This document shows, in pieces, positions 32,445-42,284 of a stretch of 64,000 nt of DNA; the first letter of the stretch is position 1; each line of letters begins with the position of its first letter. The notes below the pieces were generated by a model that saw only the letters and a program-made list of their open reading frames with translations, was not told where the DNA came from and ran no database searches. The translations under genes were made by a program, and so were the position numbers. Source of the DNA: Ichthyophis bannanicus (lineage: Eukaryota > Chordata > Amphibia > Gymnophiona > Ichthyophiidae); assembly GCA_033557465.1 (NCBI GenBank), contig CM066031.1, positions 1,667,742,800-1,667,806,799 of the forward strand, read 5' to 3'.

Positions 32445-33144
32445 GTAATCAGACGTGTGGTAGTTCTGAATTTGTCTGTCAGTTGACCTGAGGCCACTGA
32501 GAGGAAAGGGTCCACTGAGAGGAAAGGGTCCACTGGGCTGCTCGCATGTGGAGGCGAGCATAGGGAACCACATGGACAGTGGATGCCATGCGTCCCAGCA
32601 GTTGAAGCATCTCTCGAGCAGTAAGGAATACCTTCATAGATGTTTGAGATGCCAGTTGTATCATATGTAGACAGTGTGGCTGTGGCAGGAAAGCCCTTAA
32701 CTGCCGTGTGTCTAGACGAGCTAGAGATTGAGAGGGGGTGAGATGAGATTTTGGGAGGTTTATGACCAGCCCCAAGTATTGAAGAATTGCCATTGCTCGA
32801 GAGAGAGTGAAGCTGGCCTCTGGAGCTGTCAATGCTTGAATGAGCCAACCGTCTAAGTAAGGGAAGACGAACATTCCTAGAGTCCTCATAAATGCTGCTA
32901 CCACTGCCATGCATATTGTGAAGACTCATGGAGCAGAGACTAGTCCGATGGGAAGAACTCTGTACTGGAAGTGTCTTCCTTGGACCAGAAATCAAAGGAA
33001 CTTCCTGTGATCTGAGTGGATGAGAATATGCGTGTACGCATCTCTCAGATCTAGAGAACATAGCCAGTCCTGACTTTGGAGGTATGGTAAAAGTGTTCCG
33101 AGGGAGATCATTTTGAACTTTTCTCAGAACAAATATTTGTTTAA
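32445..33144 (-). pseudogene. DIRS A RT piece (palm)
   Basis: Minus strand: 32,910-32,479 is open with MAVVAAFMRTLGMFVFPYLDGWL (catalytic YLDD changed to YLDG), LQYLGLVINLPKSHL, ARLDTRQLRAFLP, LLGRMASTVHVVPYARLHMRAAQW and a short duplication of the TLSSQW codons (12-18 bp repeats near 32,495-32,535). Upstream, 33,144-32,911 has frames broken around the SLDLKDAYTH-type motif. The Asp-to-Gly change in the active site makes it dead. Confidence 0.88.
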
Positions 33145-33938
33145 CCTGTTTTGGATAGCTCGCATATTCTTTCTCTGTTCTGTATGATTTATTAGATTTG
33201 TTACATTCAAACAACTATGAAATACCGGCAATAATAAAAAATATTAAAACTTTGCAGAAAATAGAAGTTTCACATAGTGTATGTTTTTCATACACTGGTC
33301 CAATATAGTATATTGTCCGTCTTCAGAAAAGATAGGATTCAGTTCCAATATTGATTGACATAAACATACTGTATGATACTATTGAAACTGCAGTTTTCAT
33401 TTAAAACATTTTATTATGATATAATATAGTTTGTCAACAGTCCATTCTGACGGCGGAATATGATACACGTGAAAACACTTCTGATGCAGTGCATCGATAT
33501 TGCACCATTGAAACACCTAGAACAGAATGCTTGACAGCAATTAGTTTCGACAACATATTAGACCAACGCATGAAAAACATACAAGGCCGATATACACACC
33601 AATAACTCTGACACTAAGTAACTTACAGTTATCTAAACCTATTTTCTAAAGTCTACAAATACTTTTATTTGCAAAATAGTAGCTATTACAGCATTATAAG
33701 CTACGTACTATTTTTTGTGATCTTTTTATGTTGAGCCGCCAGTACTGTCAAAATCAGCAAACTTCGAAAACCTATTAAACTAACTAGATTCAGATAAAAA
33801 ATCTGTATATAATGCTTTTTGACATAACGATATTAGCTAAACATAGTTCCATTGAATTTATAACCATTAATTAGTAAACAGTTGAGTAGTAAGTATGGAA
33901 ACCTTATGTATGTAAAACATATGCTGGTCCAAAACAGG
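33145..33938. mobile_element. piggyBac-like MITE, 794 bp, TTAA target
   Basis: Terminal CCTGTTTTGGA (33,145-33,155) and its exact reverse complement (33,928-33,938), flanked by TTAA on both sides (33,141-33,144 and 33,939-33,942). CC..GG ends with a TTAA duplication are piggyBac-superfamily features. The interior is strongly AT-rich with no supported gene. It sits in the DIRS A RT frame. Confidence 0.85.
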
Positions 33939-34750
33939 TTAATTCTCTGAGGTCTAATATAGTCCTGTGTCCCCCTGTCTTCTTTGGAATAAGAAAGTAG
34001 GGGGAGTAAAAACCATGTCCCCTATTGGGGAATGGGTACTTCTTCGATTGCTCCTTGAGCTAGAAGTGATGTGACCTCCTGCCACAAGAGCTCGGTGGCA
34101 GGGGCCTGAGAATTGAACTGTTTGGTATTGTAGGTGGGGGCAAGTTGAGAAAATGAAGCTTGTACCCCTGTTGTACAATGGACAGAGTCCAATTTTCTGA
34201 TGTTATTTGTTGCCATCTTTTGGCAAAATAGCATAGTCTTCCTGGAATGGTCAAGGGTTCTGGACCTTTTAGGGACAGAATGACTAAGTTTTCTAGATAG
34301 AAGCAAAGACCCTGAGAGGGCTGGGTCTCTTGAGCCAGTTGAGCTTTTTGAGCTTGCGGATTTCTTTGCTGTCTGTTCTGTTGTTGCTCCTTCTGGGGAA
34401 CATGAAGTGAAAAGTGAGTTTGATGGGTGTAAGATTGGTAAGGCTTCTTTTTCTTGCTGAAAAAGGTTTTTTGAATATTTTCTTCATTGCTAGGTTGGCT
34501 GCAGACCTTGACAATCTGTTTAAAGTAGTCAGATTCAAGCTGATTAGCCTTGTCCTGTCAGTCCTTGCCAAAGAGATTTTTTCCCGTGCAAGGAATGTTT
34601 CCCAGTTTTTCTTGCACCTACTGTTCTAAGTCTGATGCTTGAAGCCAAGTAATACGACGTGCTCCTATGGATATAGCAGAGGTTCTGCTAATACATTCAA
34701 AGCAATCAAAGGTTCATGAATTTTGAGACATTCTGGGCATGCTTGACCAG
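33939..34750 (-). pseudogene. DIRS A RT N-terminus and Gag C-terminal part
   Basis: Minus strand carries Gag-side remnants (34,750-~34,320, with Lys-rich RKRSLTNLTPIKLTFHF-like text) and the RT start (34,306-33,940) with NIRKLDSVHCTTGVQASFSQ.., PPTYNTKQFNSQAP.., ELLWQEVTSLLAQGAIEEVP, colinear with VREGYLLHFHQVPP..LLLQELASLLQDQAVEPVP of DIRS B. Frameshifts throughout. It ends at the DIRS B insertion point. Confidence 0.85.
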
Positions 34751-34797
34751 AAAGCGTAGTTACTCACCTGTAACAGGTGTTCTCCAGGAGCAGCAGG

Positions 34798-34938
34798 AAT
34801 CAGTCCTCACATATGGGTGACGTCGGCGCCGACGGAGCCCTCGCGGAGCAATTTTCCCCAGCTTTCAAAGAAAGCCTTTGGGAATTGCAGCGCGCATGCG
34901 CGGTCGCCTTCCCGCCCAAGGGTGCCATCTTAGCCAGT
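34798..34938. repeat. DIRS B inverted terminal repeat, left
   Basis: Nearly perfect reverse complement of 40,368-40,508, including CAGTCCTCACATATGGGTGA, GTCGGCGCCGACGGAGCCCT and the CGCGCATGCGCG palindrome. High identity indicates a recent insertion. Confidence 0.95.
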
Positions 34939-35040
34939 CTGATGACATAGCTAAAAGACAGCATAAAAATTTGCAAAAAAACTGAAGCAGATGATTGCAA
35001 CTCCACGGGGAGGAGGGAGGGTTGTGAGGACTGATTCCTG

Positions 35041-35120
35041 CTGCTCCTGGAGAACACCTGTTACAGGTGAGTAACTACGCTTTCTCCAGGACCAAGCAGG
35101 AAGTCAGTCCTCACATATGG
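35041..35120. other. DIRS B internal complementary region (ICR)
   Basis: CTCCTGGAGAACACCTGTTA..GTAACTACGCTT is the reverse complement of the left outer end (34,751-34,790), and TCTCCAGGACCAAGCAGGAA..CACATATGGG is the reverse complement of the right outer end (40,488-40,527). The two are directly abutted, as expected for a template of the circular junction. Confidence 0.93.
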
Positions 35121-35256
35121 GACTCCCAAGCTTAAGGCTACCGGAGACCCTAAGCACAAAAATGAGCTCCCTCTAGCTTGGCAGTACAGAAGGATGGAAT
35201 CTTCGCTGAATTATACCCACCGGTAGCCCTCATCCGGGATGGAGGGTAGGAGTTGC

Positions 35257-36240
35257 TCAAACCTCGAAGAGATTTCGGAGGACTGCCTGTCCGAAAGCAC
35301 TGTCCCTGCGGGACTCCCTCTCGAGACAGTAATGGACCGCAAAAGTCTGGCTCGAAGACCAAGTAGCAGCCCGGCAGATGTCTGCCAGCAGAACAGAGCG
35401 GAGGTAAGCCACTGACGTAGCCTTCGCCCGAACACAATGAGCCGTGACTCGACTTTCTAAGGAGAGTCCGGCTGCCCCATAAGCCCAAGCGATACAGTCA
35501 GCAACCCAGATGGACAGGGTACGCTTGGAGACCGGGAGCCCCAATTTATTGGGGTCAAAAGACACAAAAAGCTGAGCAGCTTTACGGTGCTCCCGCGTAC
35601 GGTCAAGGTAGAAGTTCAATGCCCTTCTACAGTCCAGGGTATGCAGGACTCGTTCAGCTCGGCTGGAGTGAGGCCTGGGAAGGAAGGTTGGAAGTACCAC
35701 CTCCTGATTGATGTGAAAAGGGGAGACAACTTTTGGAAGAAATTTGGGGTGAGTCCGTAGGACTACCCTATTTTTGTAGAACCGAGTGAAGGGGGGATCA
35801 GACACGAGGGCCTGCAATTCACTGACGCGTCTAGCGGAAGTGAGGGCTATCAGGAATAAGGTTTTCCACGAAAGAAAACGCAGAGAACAGGTAGCCATCG
35901 GTTCAAAAGGCGGACAGGTGATCCGCTGTAAAACCACATTCAGATCCCAGTCAGGTGCTGGCGGGCGCAGAGGTGGTTTTAGTAGAAGGAGACCTCGGAG
36001 AAACCGTGCTACAAGAGGGTCGCTGGAAAGAGGTCTGCCGTCCACCGGCACATGGTGTGCTCACAGAGCACTGAGGTGGACCTTGACTGAGTTGGACTTA
36101 AGTCCCAGATTAGAGAGGTAGAGCAGGTACTGCAAGATCACCGACACCGAGCAGGAGAAAGGATCCTGAGACTGCTGTACACACCAAACGGAAAAGCGAC
36201 GCCATTTAAGGGTGTAGCATTTGCGGGTAGAAGGTCGCCG
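35257..36240 (-). pseudogene. DIRS B tyrosine recombinase
   Basis: N-terminal part ASRRPSTRKCYTLKWRRFSV.. to NSVKVHLSAL (36,240-36,061), one TGA at 36,058-36,060, then 264 open codons (36,051-35,257). Catalytic features are Arg in TSARRVSELQAL, His/Arg in VTAHCVRAKATS, and nucleophile Tyr in FAVHYCLERESRRD. The TGA replaces an Ala-type codon (DIRS A reads LSAIAAFHK here) and is the only visible lesion. It overlaps the RT/RH end in another frame. It would cut and rejoin the circular intermediate at the target. Confidence 0.93.
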
Positions 36241-36293
36241 AGAAGCTAGGACAACCTCTTCCACCTCAGCCGGCAGGAGAAGGGGAGCAAGGA

Positions 36294-38627
36294 CTACCCT
36301 TTCAGCCGCCAGGCCATTAGATTGAGAGATCTGAGGTTGGGGTGTAGCAGAGACCCCTGATCCTGTGTTAGGAGATCCGGTTGAAACCCCAGAGGGAACG
36401 GATCCTCTACCGCTAGTTGCAACAGGAGTGGAAACCACGGCTGTCTGGGCCAGCGAGGAGCCACCAGGATCATGGACGCTTTGTCCCGGAAAACCTTGAA
36501 GAGAGTTCGGGAGACCAGCGGGATGGGAGGAAAAGCATAGAGAAGGTTTTCCGACCATGAGAGCAGAAATGCATCTGCCGCTACCCGAAGGGGAAGTGGC
36601 TGACGCGAGCAGAAGCGAGGAAGTTGCCGGTTGAGAGGACTGGCAAAGAGATCCATCGTGGGGAGGCCCCACTTCAGAAAGAGTTTCTGGACTACCAAGG
36701 GATCCAGACGCCACTCGTGCGGCTGGAGTATCCTGCTGAGTTTGTCCGCCAGGCAATTCTCCTGGCCTGGGAGATAAACTGCTTTGAGAAGAATGCCGTG
36801 ACTGACGGCCCAAGAGCAGAGCTTTTGAGCTTCTCGGCAGAGAAGGAAGGAGCCCGTGCCGCCCTGTTTGTTCACGTAGAACATGGCAACTTGATTGTCC
36901 GTCTGGACAAGGACGGACTGGTGAGAAGTCAGGTGGGAGAAAGCCTTGAGCGCCAGACGAATAGCTCTGAGCTCCAGGAAGTTGATCTGTTGAGCAGATT
37001 CCCACGCGGTCCAGAGACCTTGAGTACATGCCCCCTGGCAATGAGCTCCCCAGCCTAGGAGGGAAGCATCGGTCGTCAGCACGTGAGTCGGCTGAGGCGA
37101 CTGAAAAGGCATCCCGAGCACCAGGTTCGGCCGATGAAGCCACCACTGTAGGGAAGAGGCCAGCGGACTGGAGAGGCGCACTAAGTCGGCTAGCCAGCCG
37201 GTGGCTTGTTGCCACTGCTTGCGAAGGCACCATTGAGCCGGCCGCATATTCAGGCGAGCATTGGGGGTCACATGGACGGTGGAAGCCATGTGGCCGAGTA
37301 ATCTCAGGAAGCGCCTGGCGGAGACCAGGGACTGGCTGCGAAAACGGCCGGCTAGGTCCATGAGCCGTTGAGCCCTGTCGAGAGGCAGGAAAGCTCGAGC
37401 CTGAGGAGTGTGCAGTCTTGCGCCGATGAACTCGAGATCCTGTGAGGGGAGCAAAGTGGACTTTGCGAAGTTTATGACAAAGCCCAAGTACTGCAGAAGA
37501 GTCACCGTGCGGTGTGTGGCATTGGTGACTGACGGAGGGGACGACGCTCTGATGAGCCAGTCGTCGAGGTACGGAAAAACATAGAGGCCGTGAAGCCTGA
37601 GATAGGCCGCCACCACCGCGAGACATTTTGTGAAGACTCGCGGTGCGGAGGACAGGCCAAAGGGCAGTACTCTGTACTGGTAGTGATTTCCGGCCACCAC
37701 AAACCTTAGGTATTGGCGGTGGCTTGGGTGGATGAGGATGTGCGTGTAGGCATCCTTTAGATCCAAGGAGCATAGCCAATCTCCCTGCTGGAGGTAGGGC
37801 AGAAGGATTCCAAGGGTAAGCATCTTGAACTTTTCTCGCACAAGGAACTTGTTGAGGTTGCGCAAGTCCAGGATGGGTCTGAGGCCTCCTGTCCTTTTTG
37901 GTATTAGGAAATACCTGGAATAAAAGCCTTGACCTCTCAGGTGGTGGGGCACCGGTTCCACAGCCTGGTCCTGAAGAAGACTTGCTAACTCCTGAAGGAG
38001 TAAGTCCCTGTGCAGAGGGAGTCGCGGAGGTTCTCCCGGAAAATAAGAGGGAGGGACCTGATGGAAGTGGAGAAGATATCCTTCTCGCACGACTTGAAGC
38101 ACCCAGGCATCTGAAGTGATGTTGGACCACCTGTGGGCGAAGTGAACCAGCCGGCCTCCGGTGCTGGGAGGGACCAGCTGAGGGGGAGAGGCTATGCTGA
38201 GGAAGTCAAAAACCCCCACCCTGCTGAGCAGGGGCTGGTGGTGCAGGCTTGGGGGCTTGCTGCCTACGGGACCCGTTACCCCGTCCCTTGGCCTGCTGAC
38301 CCTGTTGGGGAGCTGGAGGGGCCTGATATTGGGGGTAGTGTTTGTAGGCAGCCGCCTTTCTCGGGTAAAAGGCCTTTTTTCCCGAGCCCTTCTTTTTCTG
38401 GGAAGGGGCAGAGGTCTTCCTAGAAAGTCTGGTCCTGGTGAGAGTCTCCGTCTCGATTTGGGCAGCCTTTTCAGCCATGGGCTTGCCAAAGAGGTTCTCA
38501 CCTCTGCAGGGGACATCGACCAACTTGTCCTGCACCCAAGGCTCAAGGTCAGACGACTGAAGCCAAGCCTGTCGGCGGGCACCGATGCCGGCTGCGGCCA
38601 CACGAGCCGATGCTTCAAAGCCATCAT
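36294..38627 (-). CDS. DIRS B reverse transcriptase / RNase H, intact
   Basis: An uninterrupted 777-codon frame. Order: linker, VVREGYLLHFHQVPPS, LRPILDLRNLNKFLV, SLDLKDAYTHILIHPSHRQY, VLPFGLSSAPRVFTK, catalytic YVFPYLDDWLIRA, LQYLGFVINFAKS, then RNase H with TTDASLLGWGAHCQG, LELRAIRLALKAF and QTDNQVAMFYVNKQGGTGS, then ADKLSRILQPHEWRLD, GLPTMDLFASPLNRQLPRFC and MILVAPRWPRQPWF. It starts inside the Gag 3' end in another frame, as usual for DIRS. I see no methyltransferase domain. It makes the cDNA from element RNA. No lesion seen. Confidence 0.95.
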   Translation of the reverse strand: MMALKHRLVWPQPASVPADRLGFSRLTLSLGCRTSWSMSPAEVRTSLASPWLKRLPKSRRRLSPGPDFLGRPLPLPRKRRAREKRPFTRERRLPTNTTPNIRPLQLPNRVSRPRDGVTGPVGSKPPSLHHQPLLSRVGVFDFLSIASPPQLVPPSTGGRLVHFAHRWSNITSDAWVLQVVREGYLLHFHQVPPSYFPGEPPRLPLHRDLLLQELASLLQDQAVEPVPHHLRGQGFYSRYFLIPKRTGGLRPILDLRNLNKFLVREKFKMLTLGILLPYLQQGDWLCSLDLKDAYTHILIHPSHRQYLRFVVAGNHYQYRVLPFGLSSAPRVFTKCLAVVAAYLRLHGLYVFPYLDDWLIRASSPPSVTNATHRTVTLLQYLGFVINFAKSTLLPSQDLEFIGARLHTPQARAFLPLDRAQRLMDLAGRFRSQSLVSARRFLRLLGHMASTVHVTPNARLNMRPAQWCLRKQWQQATGWLADLVRLSSPLASSLQWWLHRPNLVLGMPFQSPQPTHVLTTDASLLGWGAHCQGACTQGLWTAWESAQQINFLELRAIRLALKAFSHLTSHQSVLVQTDNQVAMFYVNKQGGTGSFLLCREAQKLCSWAVSHGILLKAVYLPGQENCLADKLSRILQPHEWRLDPLVVQKLFLKWGLPTMDLFASPLNRQLPRFCSRQPLPLRVAADAFLLSWSENLLYAFPPIPLVSRTLFKVFRDKASMILVAPRWPRQPWFPLLLQLAVEDPFPLGFQPDLLTQDQGSLLHPNLRSLNLMAWRLKG

Positions 38628-40127
38628 AGGCTGCTCGGGACATGAATTTGGAGCATTCCCGAATACCAGATGTTAAGGCTAGGAACCTCCGCAAAGGTTC
38701 CTCGGACAGTCCAGCAGAGAATCCGGCTAGCTCTTTAGCCAGGTCTCGGAGATACATGCCCATGTATAGCTGGTAGGTCTGGATACGACAAGCCAGCATA
38801 GAGCCCTGGAAACACTTCTTACCAAGGCCATCCAGGTTACGGGCCTCCCTGCCAGGGGGCACCGAGGAGTGCATTTTCTGGCTCTTCAGCCGATGCATGG
38901 CCGATTCCACTACCATGGAATGGTGTGGTAGCTGTGCTTTTTGGAAGCCAGGACTCTTGCGGACTCGATAGATGGAATCGACCCGCTTGCTCAATACCGG
39001 CGACGAGGCCGGACTCTCCCACATGCGGAAGAGTAGTCATTCCAGCATGGGAGGCACCGGTACAGTAAAGTGCTCCCGGGCGGGAGAGTCGTACTGAAGG
39101 GCGTCGAGCTCTTCGGCTCGAGGCTCCTCCTCGGGATCCGCCGGGAAGGCCAAAGCCTTGGCCATATCCCTGACGAAGTCCGAGAACCGGGCATCCTCCG
39201 GAGGGGACTGTTTCCGAGGTTCGGACTCAGGTGAGTCCGAGGGGACACACCGAGTCCGAAAGGAATCAGGTGACTCCTCCTCTTCAGATTCCCAGACCGA
39301 CTCCGAGGAGGAATCAGTGGGGTCGGCTTGGGCAGGCGGAGGCGTCGGCCGCCCCGACACCAAGGGAGTCGGCGGCGACGACCTCGGTCCCGAACGGGAG
39401 GCCGAGGGTGACCTCGACCGAGGATCGACTCGAGTTCGCATGGACTCGAGGATCGGCTCGGTCTCCGGGGTCGACTTAGACGTCGACGTCCCGGCGGTCG
39501 GGGCAGCGGCGCCAGCGAGGCTAGCGATCAGTGCCCGCTGCTGGTCCATGAAGGCAGATAGTCTGCTCTCCAAGGCCGTCAACCTGAGTCTGACCTCAGG
39601 TGACCCAGCAGTCCCCGACTCGGGCCCCGACGGCGTCGGGCCTGACGTCGGACCTCTCGAAGGCGAGTCCAGAAGGACCACAGGACTTACCCGAGCAGGC
39701 AACTCCGACTCCAGGCGAGGTCGCTTCGGGAGGTGCTCCTTCTCCAAAGACCCGGACGGCTGTCGGGGCTATGCGACCTGGCCCTCGCGGAGCCAGGAGC
39801 GTCCACCGACGCCGCCCTCGCGGGTTTTGTCTTCCGTCGATGGTCTCCGGAGGGAGAACCCCTGTCGGAGGAGCTTCGGCGATGTTCAGAGCTGGAGCCT
39901 CTGGATGCCGAGGCCTCCGACGAGGTCCGGGTATGGCTGGGGTCAGCGAAGATTCTATCCCGCTGATGCCGCCGACTCCTCAACGCTTTGGAGGACATTT
40001 TGCCACAGGCTCCACAGATCATTTCTTCATGATCCGGGCCCAGGCAGCGGAGGCAATTATCGTGTGTGTCAGTGAGTGACATATTTCTGTCACACTGACC
40101 ACACCGCTTGAAACCACTGGCAGCCAT
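38206..40127 (-). pseudogene. DIRS B Gag-like protein
   Basis: Starts at ATG 40,127 (MAASGFKRCGQCDRNMSLTD). The N-terminal Cys/His cluster CGQCDRNM..HDNCLRCLGPDH..CGACGKMS is followed by a Ser/Arg-rich stretch, then an Asp/Glu/Ser-rich middle (SSSESVWESEEEESPDSF) and a folded-looking C-terminal part (HHSMVVESAMHRLKSQKM, FQGSMLACRIQTYQLYMGMY, ECSKFMSRAAYDGFEASARV), ending in a Lys/Gln/Pro-rich tail. A frameshift near 39,690-39,750 and a TGA at 39,037-39,039 break it. The DIRS A Gag has the same Cys/His start. Confidence 0.85.
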
Positions 40128-40367
40128 CGGGGGAAAAAGGGCCCCTGCAAGGTCAAAGGACCGGGCTGCCAGGGAAAAAACGAAAACGAAACTGACCAAA
40201 ATCAGAAAAACCGAAAAATAAGGGAAGGACTCGCAACGGCGTCGCGAGTCCGGGCAGGAAAACGACCGGCGTCGAACCGAATTGAAAAACGAGTAAAACT
40301 CACGAAAATCAACTTTTTTAGCGGGGACACGACGGGTACGTCTGTAGGGCTCCGTGGAAAAAAGAAG

Positions 40368-40508
40368 ACTGGCTAAGATGGCACCCTTGGGCGGGAAGGC
40401 GACCGCGCATGCGCGCTGTAATTCCCAAAGGCTTTCTTTGAAAGCTGGGGAAAATTGCTCCGCGAGGGCTCCGTCGGCGCCGACGTCACCCATATGTGAG
40501 GACTGACT
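40368..40508. repeat. DIRS B inverted terminal repeat, right
   Basis: Partner of 34,798-34,938, with CGCGCATGCGCG, a CCGTCGGCGCCGACGTCACC block and CATATGTGAGGACTGA. The Gag transcript would start just inside it. Confidence 0.95.
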
Positions 40509-40527
40509 TCCTGCTTGGTCCTGGAGA

Positions 40528-41885
40528 ATAGGGTAGTCTGCTCTTTTTTTCCTCTGAAACACAAGGACTAAGGAGCTCTAAGTCTTTTGTGACTTCTTCC
40601 AGGAACATTCCCATATAAAGAATGTAGAAACTGATCCTGGCTCCTAGCATGGAGGATTGAAAGCATCGACGGCCAAAGGCATCGACAGTCCTAGATTCAT
40701 GGCCTGGAGGATTAGAAGAATGTGTTTTAGCACTCTTGATCCTTCACATGGCCGATTCCACTACCATTGAATGGTGTGGTAACTGAGTTTTTTTGAAAAC
40801 TAGGACAACTTGGCACTCGGTACATAGTGTCAAGGCGTCGGGAATGTGAAGATATTGTTAAAAGAGTTTCCCACATTCTCAACATTAGATCATGTAAGAT
40901 CTTGTGAATGGGAAGCATAGCTGCTTCATTGGGAGCCATAGGGTACTGTAGAATTCTTAATTCTTCCGCCCTAGGTTTCTTTTCTGGAATCACAGTGATT
41001 GCAAGACCCTTTGCTAAATCACGTATGAAATCCTGGAAAGACATATCCTCTGGAAGAGACATCCTGTGTTGAGAAGAAGGAACTGAATCTTCTAATAGAT
41101 TCGTTCTGGTACCGGTACAATCGTCAGAGTCATCGGAATCGGAAGACTCGAGTACCAGGTGGTCCTGTAATGCATGGTATCGGTACCGCTTGAAGTCGGT
41201 ACCGAAATGTCTCGGTTCCTGATCCTCGACCCCGAGATTGGCATGGGGGGAAGCAGTCCTGTTGAAGCAGGTACTGTCGGTACCGATACCTGTTGAACCG
41301 TCTGTTGCGGTCTTAGCGGTACTGAAGCTGCTAAGAGGGCTGCTAGACTGCGTTCGATAGCGAGGCTTCTGTGATCCATCGCTCCTGCTGATGCCTGGGT
41401 GCCGGTACCGGTGGAAGCGGCTATGACCCCAGAACATGGCACCAGTAGTTCCGCAGAGGTGGAGGCCTCTGGAACATCCTGGAACCCCGTTAATGCTTTG
41501 GAGCCCGAAGATTCCCGCTGGGGATGTTTTGCCGGTGAAGTATCCTCGAGGGAAACACCAGTGACATCTCGATACTTTGAAGGAGATTTACCCTTCGAGA
41601 ACCGGCTAGTCTTAGAAGACTTAAATTTGGTTACCTGAGCTCCATGGGAGGAAAATGAAGCCCTGGAAGACGTCGATGCAACTGACATCGTGTCGGCGGC
41701 AAAAAGGGTACCGAGTTTTGCAGCTCTATTATGAAGGCCCCTTTTGGTCATCCTTATGCAGGAGAGACACTCCGTTGGACAATGTTCAGGACCCAAACAT
41801 TTTAGACACCAATCATGGGTGTCGGTGATGGAAATGGTACCGCCACATTTTGAGCATTATTTGAAACCACTAGCTGGTTTCTCCA
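40528..41885 (-). pseudogene. DIRS A Gag, N-terminal two thirds
   Basis: Minus strand from ~41,885: MEKPASGFK, an in-frame stop, then CSKCGGTISITDTHDWCLKC.., CPTECLSCIRMTKRGL (Cys/His cluster as in DIRS B), a Ser/Lys-rich part and ..SGSRIRNRDISVPTSSG (41,796-41,092), then 41,437-40,727 with LVLESSDSDDSDD, MSFQDFIRDLAKGL and VTTPFNGSGIGHVKDQE. Two or more frameshifts. It is interrupted by DIRS B at 40,527. Confidence 0.85.
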
Positions 41886-42121
41886 TGCTTGAAGAAAAAT
41901 GGGCCTAGTGCCCAAAATGGCACCTAGCACCAGAAGCAGGAAAAGATTCCTGAAGACATACAAGTTTTGTTTTTTTTGTTCTTTTTTAAGGAAAGAAGAA
42001 GAGAACCAGCGGTACCGGTAGGCGTCAAATGAAGGAAGACGCGACCACAAAAAACAAGAAATGAAAGTAAATTTTCTGCGGTGACAGGGTATCGTATCCT
42101 GTCGGCTCCGTGGAAAACGAA

Positions 42122-42264
42122 GAACTGAAGTGAGAGAGGTACAGAGGCGGGAAGGCAGCACGCATGCACTGTGGGATGCTCCCAAAAGCTTTCCTATTGG
42201 ACGCTGGGGAGCATTCCCGCGCAGGCTCCATTGGTACCAACGATACCCATATGTGAAGATTACA
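42122..42264. repeat. DIRS A inverted terminal repeat, right
   Basis: Partner of 19,871-20,011: GAGAGAGGTACAGAGGCGGG, GATGCTCCCAAAAGCTTTCC and a TTGGTACCAACGATACCCAT block. The outer end runs to ~42,284 (..TGTTCCTGGAGA), where L2-2 resumes with TTATCATCTGC. Confidence 0.93.
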
Positions 42265-42284
42265 TTCCTGCTTGTTCCTGGAGA

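Larger units (their letters stand above)
34751..40527 (-). mobile_element. DIRS B: near-intact DIRS inside DIRS A Gag
   Basis: A 5.8-kb DIRS retrotransposon with inverted terminal repeats (34,798-34,938 and 40,368-40,508), ICR (35,041-35,120), Gag, RT/RNase H and tyrosine recombinase, in minus orientation. RT/RH is uninterrupted. Gag and recombinase have only one or two lesions each. It lies inside the Gag region of DIRS A, so it postdates DIRS A. The two elements share architecture and terminal wording but differ much in sequence, so they are different subfamilies. Confidence 0.95.
19823..42284 (-). mobile_element. DIRS A: complete DIRS element, heavily nested
   Basis: A DIRS-type tyrosine-recombinase retrotransposon lying exactly at the YADD codons of L2-2. 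It has inverted terminal repeats (19,871-20,011 and 42,122-42,264), an internal complementary region (20,103-20,189), recombinase, RT/RNase H and Gag remnants, in minus orientation. Subtracting the Tx1-like LINE, LTR-like, piggyBac-like and DIRS B insertions leaves about 5.7 kb, the size of DIRS B. No target duplication is expected for this class and none is seen. Confidence 0.92.

Noticed and set aside
36061..38130. A 689-codon minus frame overlapping DIRS B RT/RH
   Set aside because: Only its last ~60 codons are real (recombinase N-terminus). The rest is a Ser/Pro-rich shadow of RT/RH in another frame.
39158..40079. Plus-strand 305-codon frame across DIRS B Gag
   Set aside because: Antisense to the Gag frame that carries the Cys/His cluster; open because of GC-rich serine/arginine codons.
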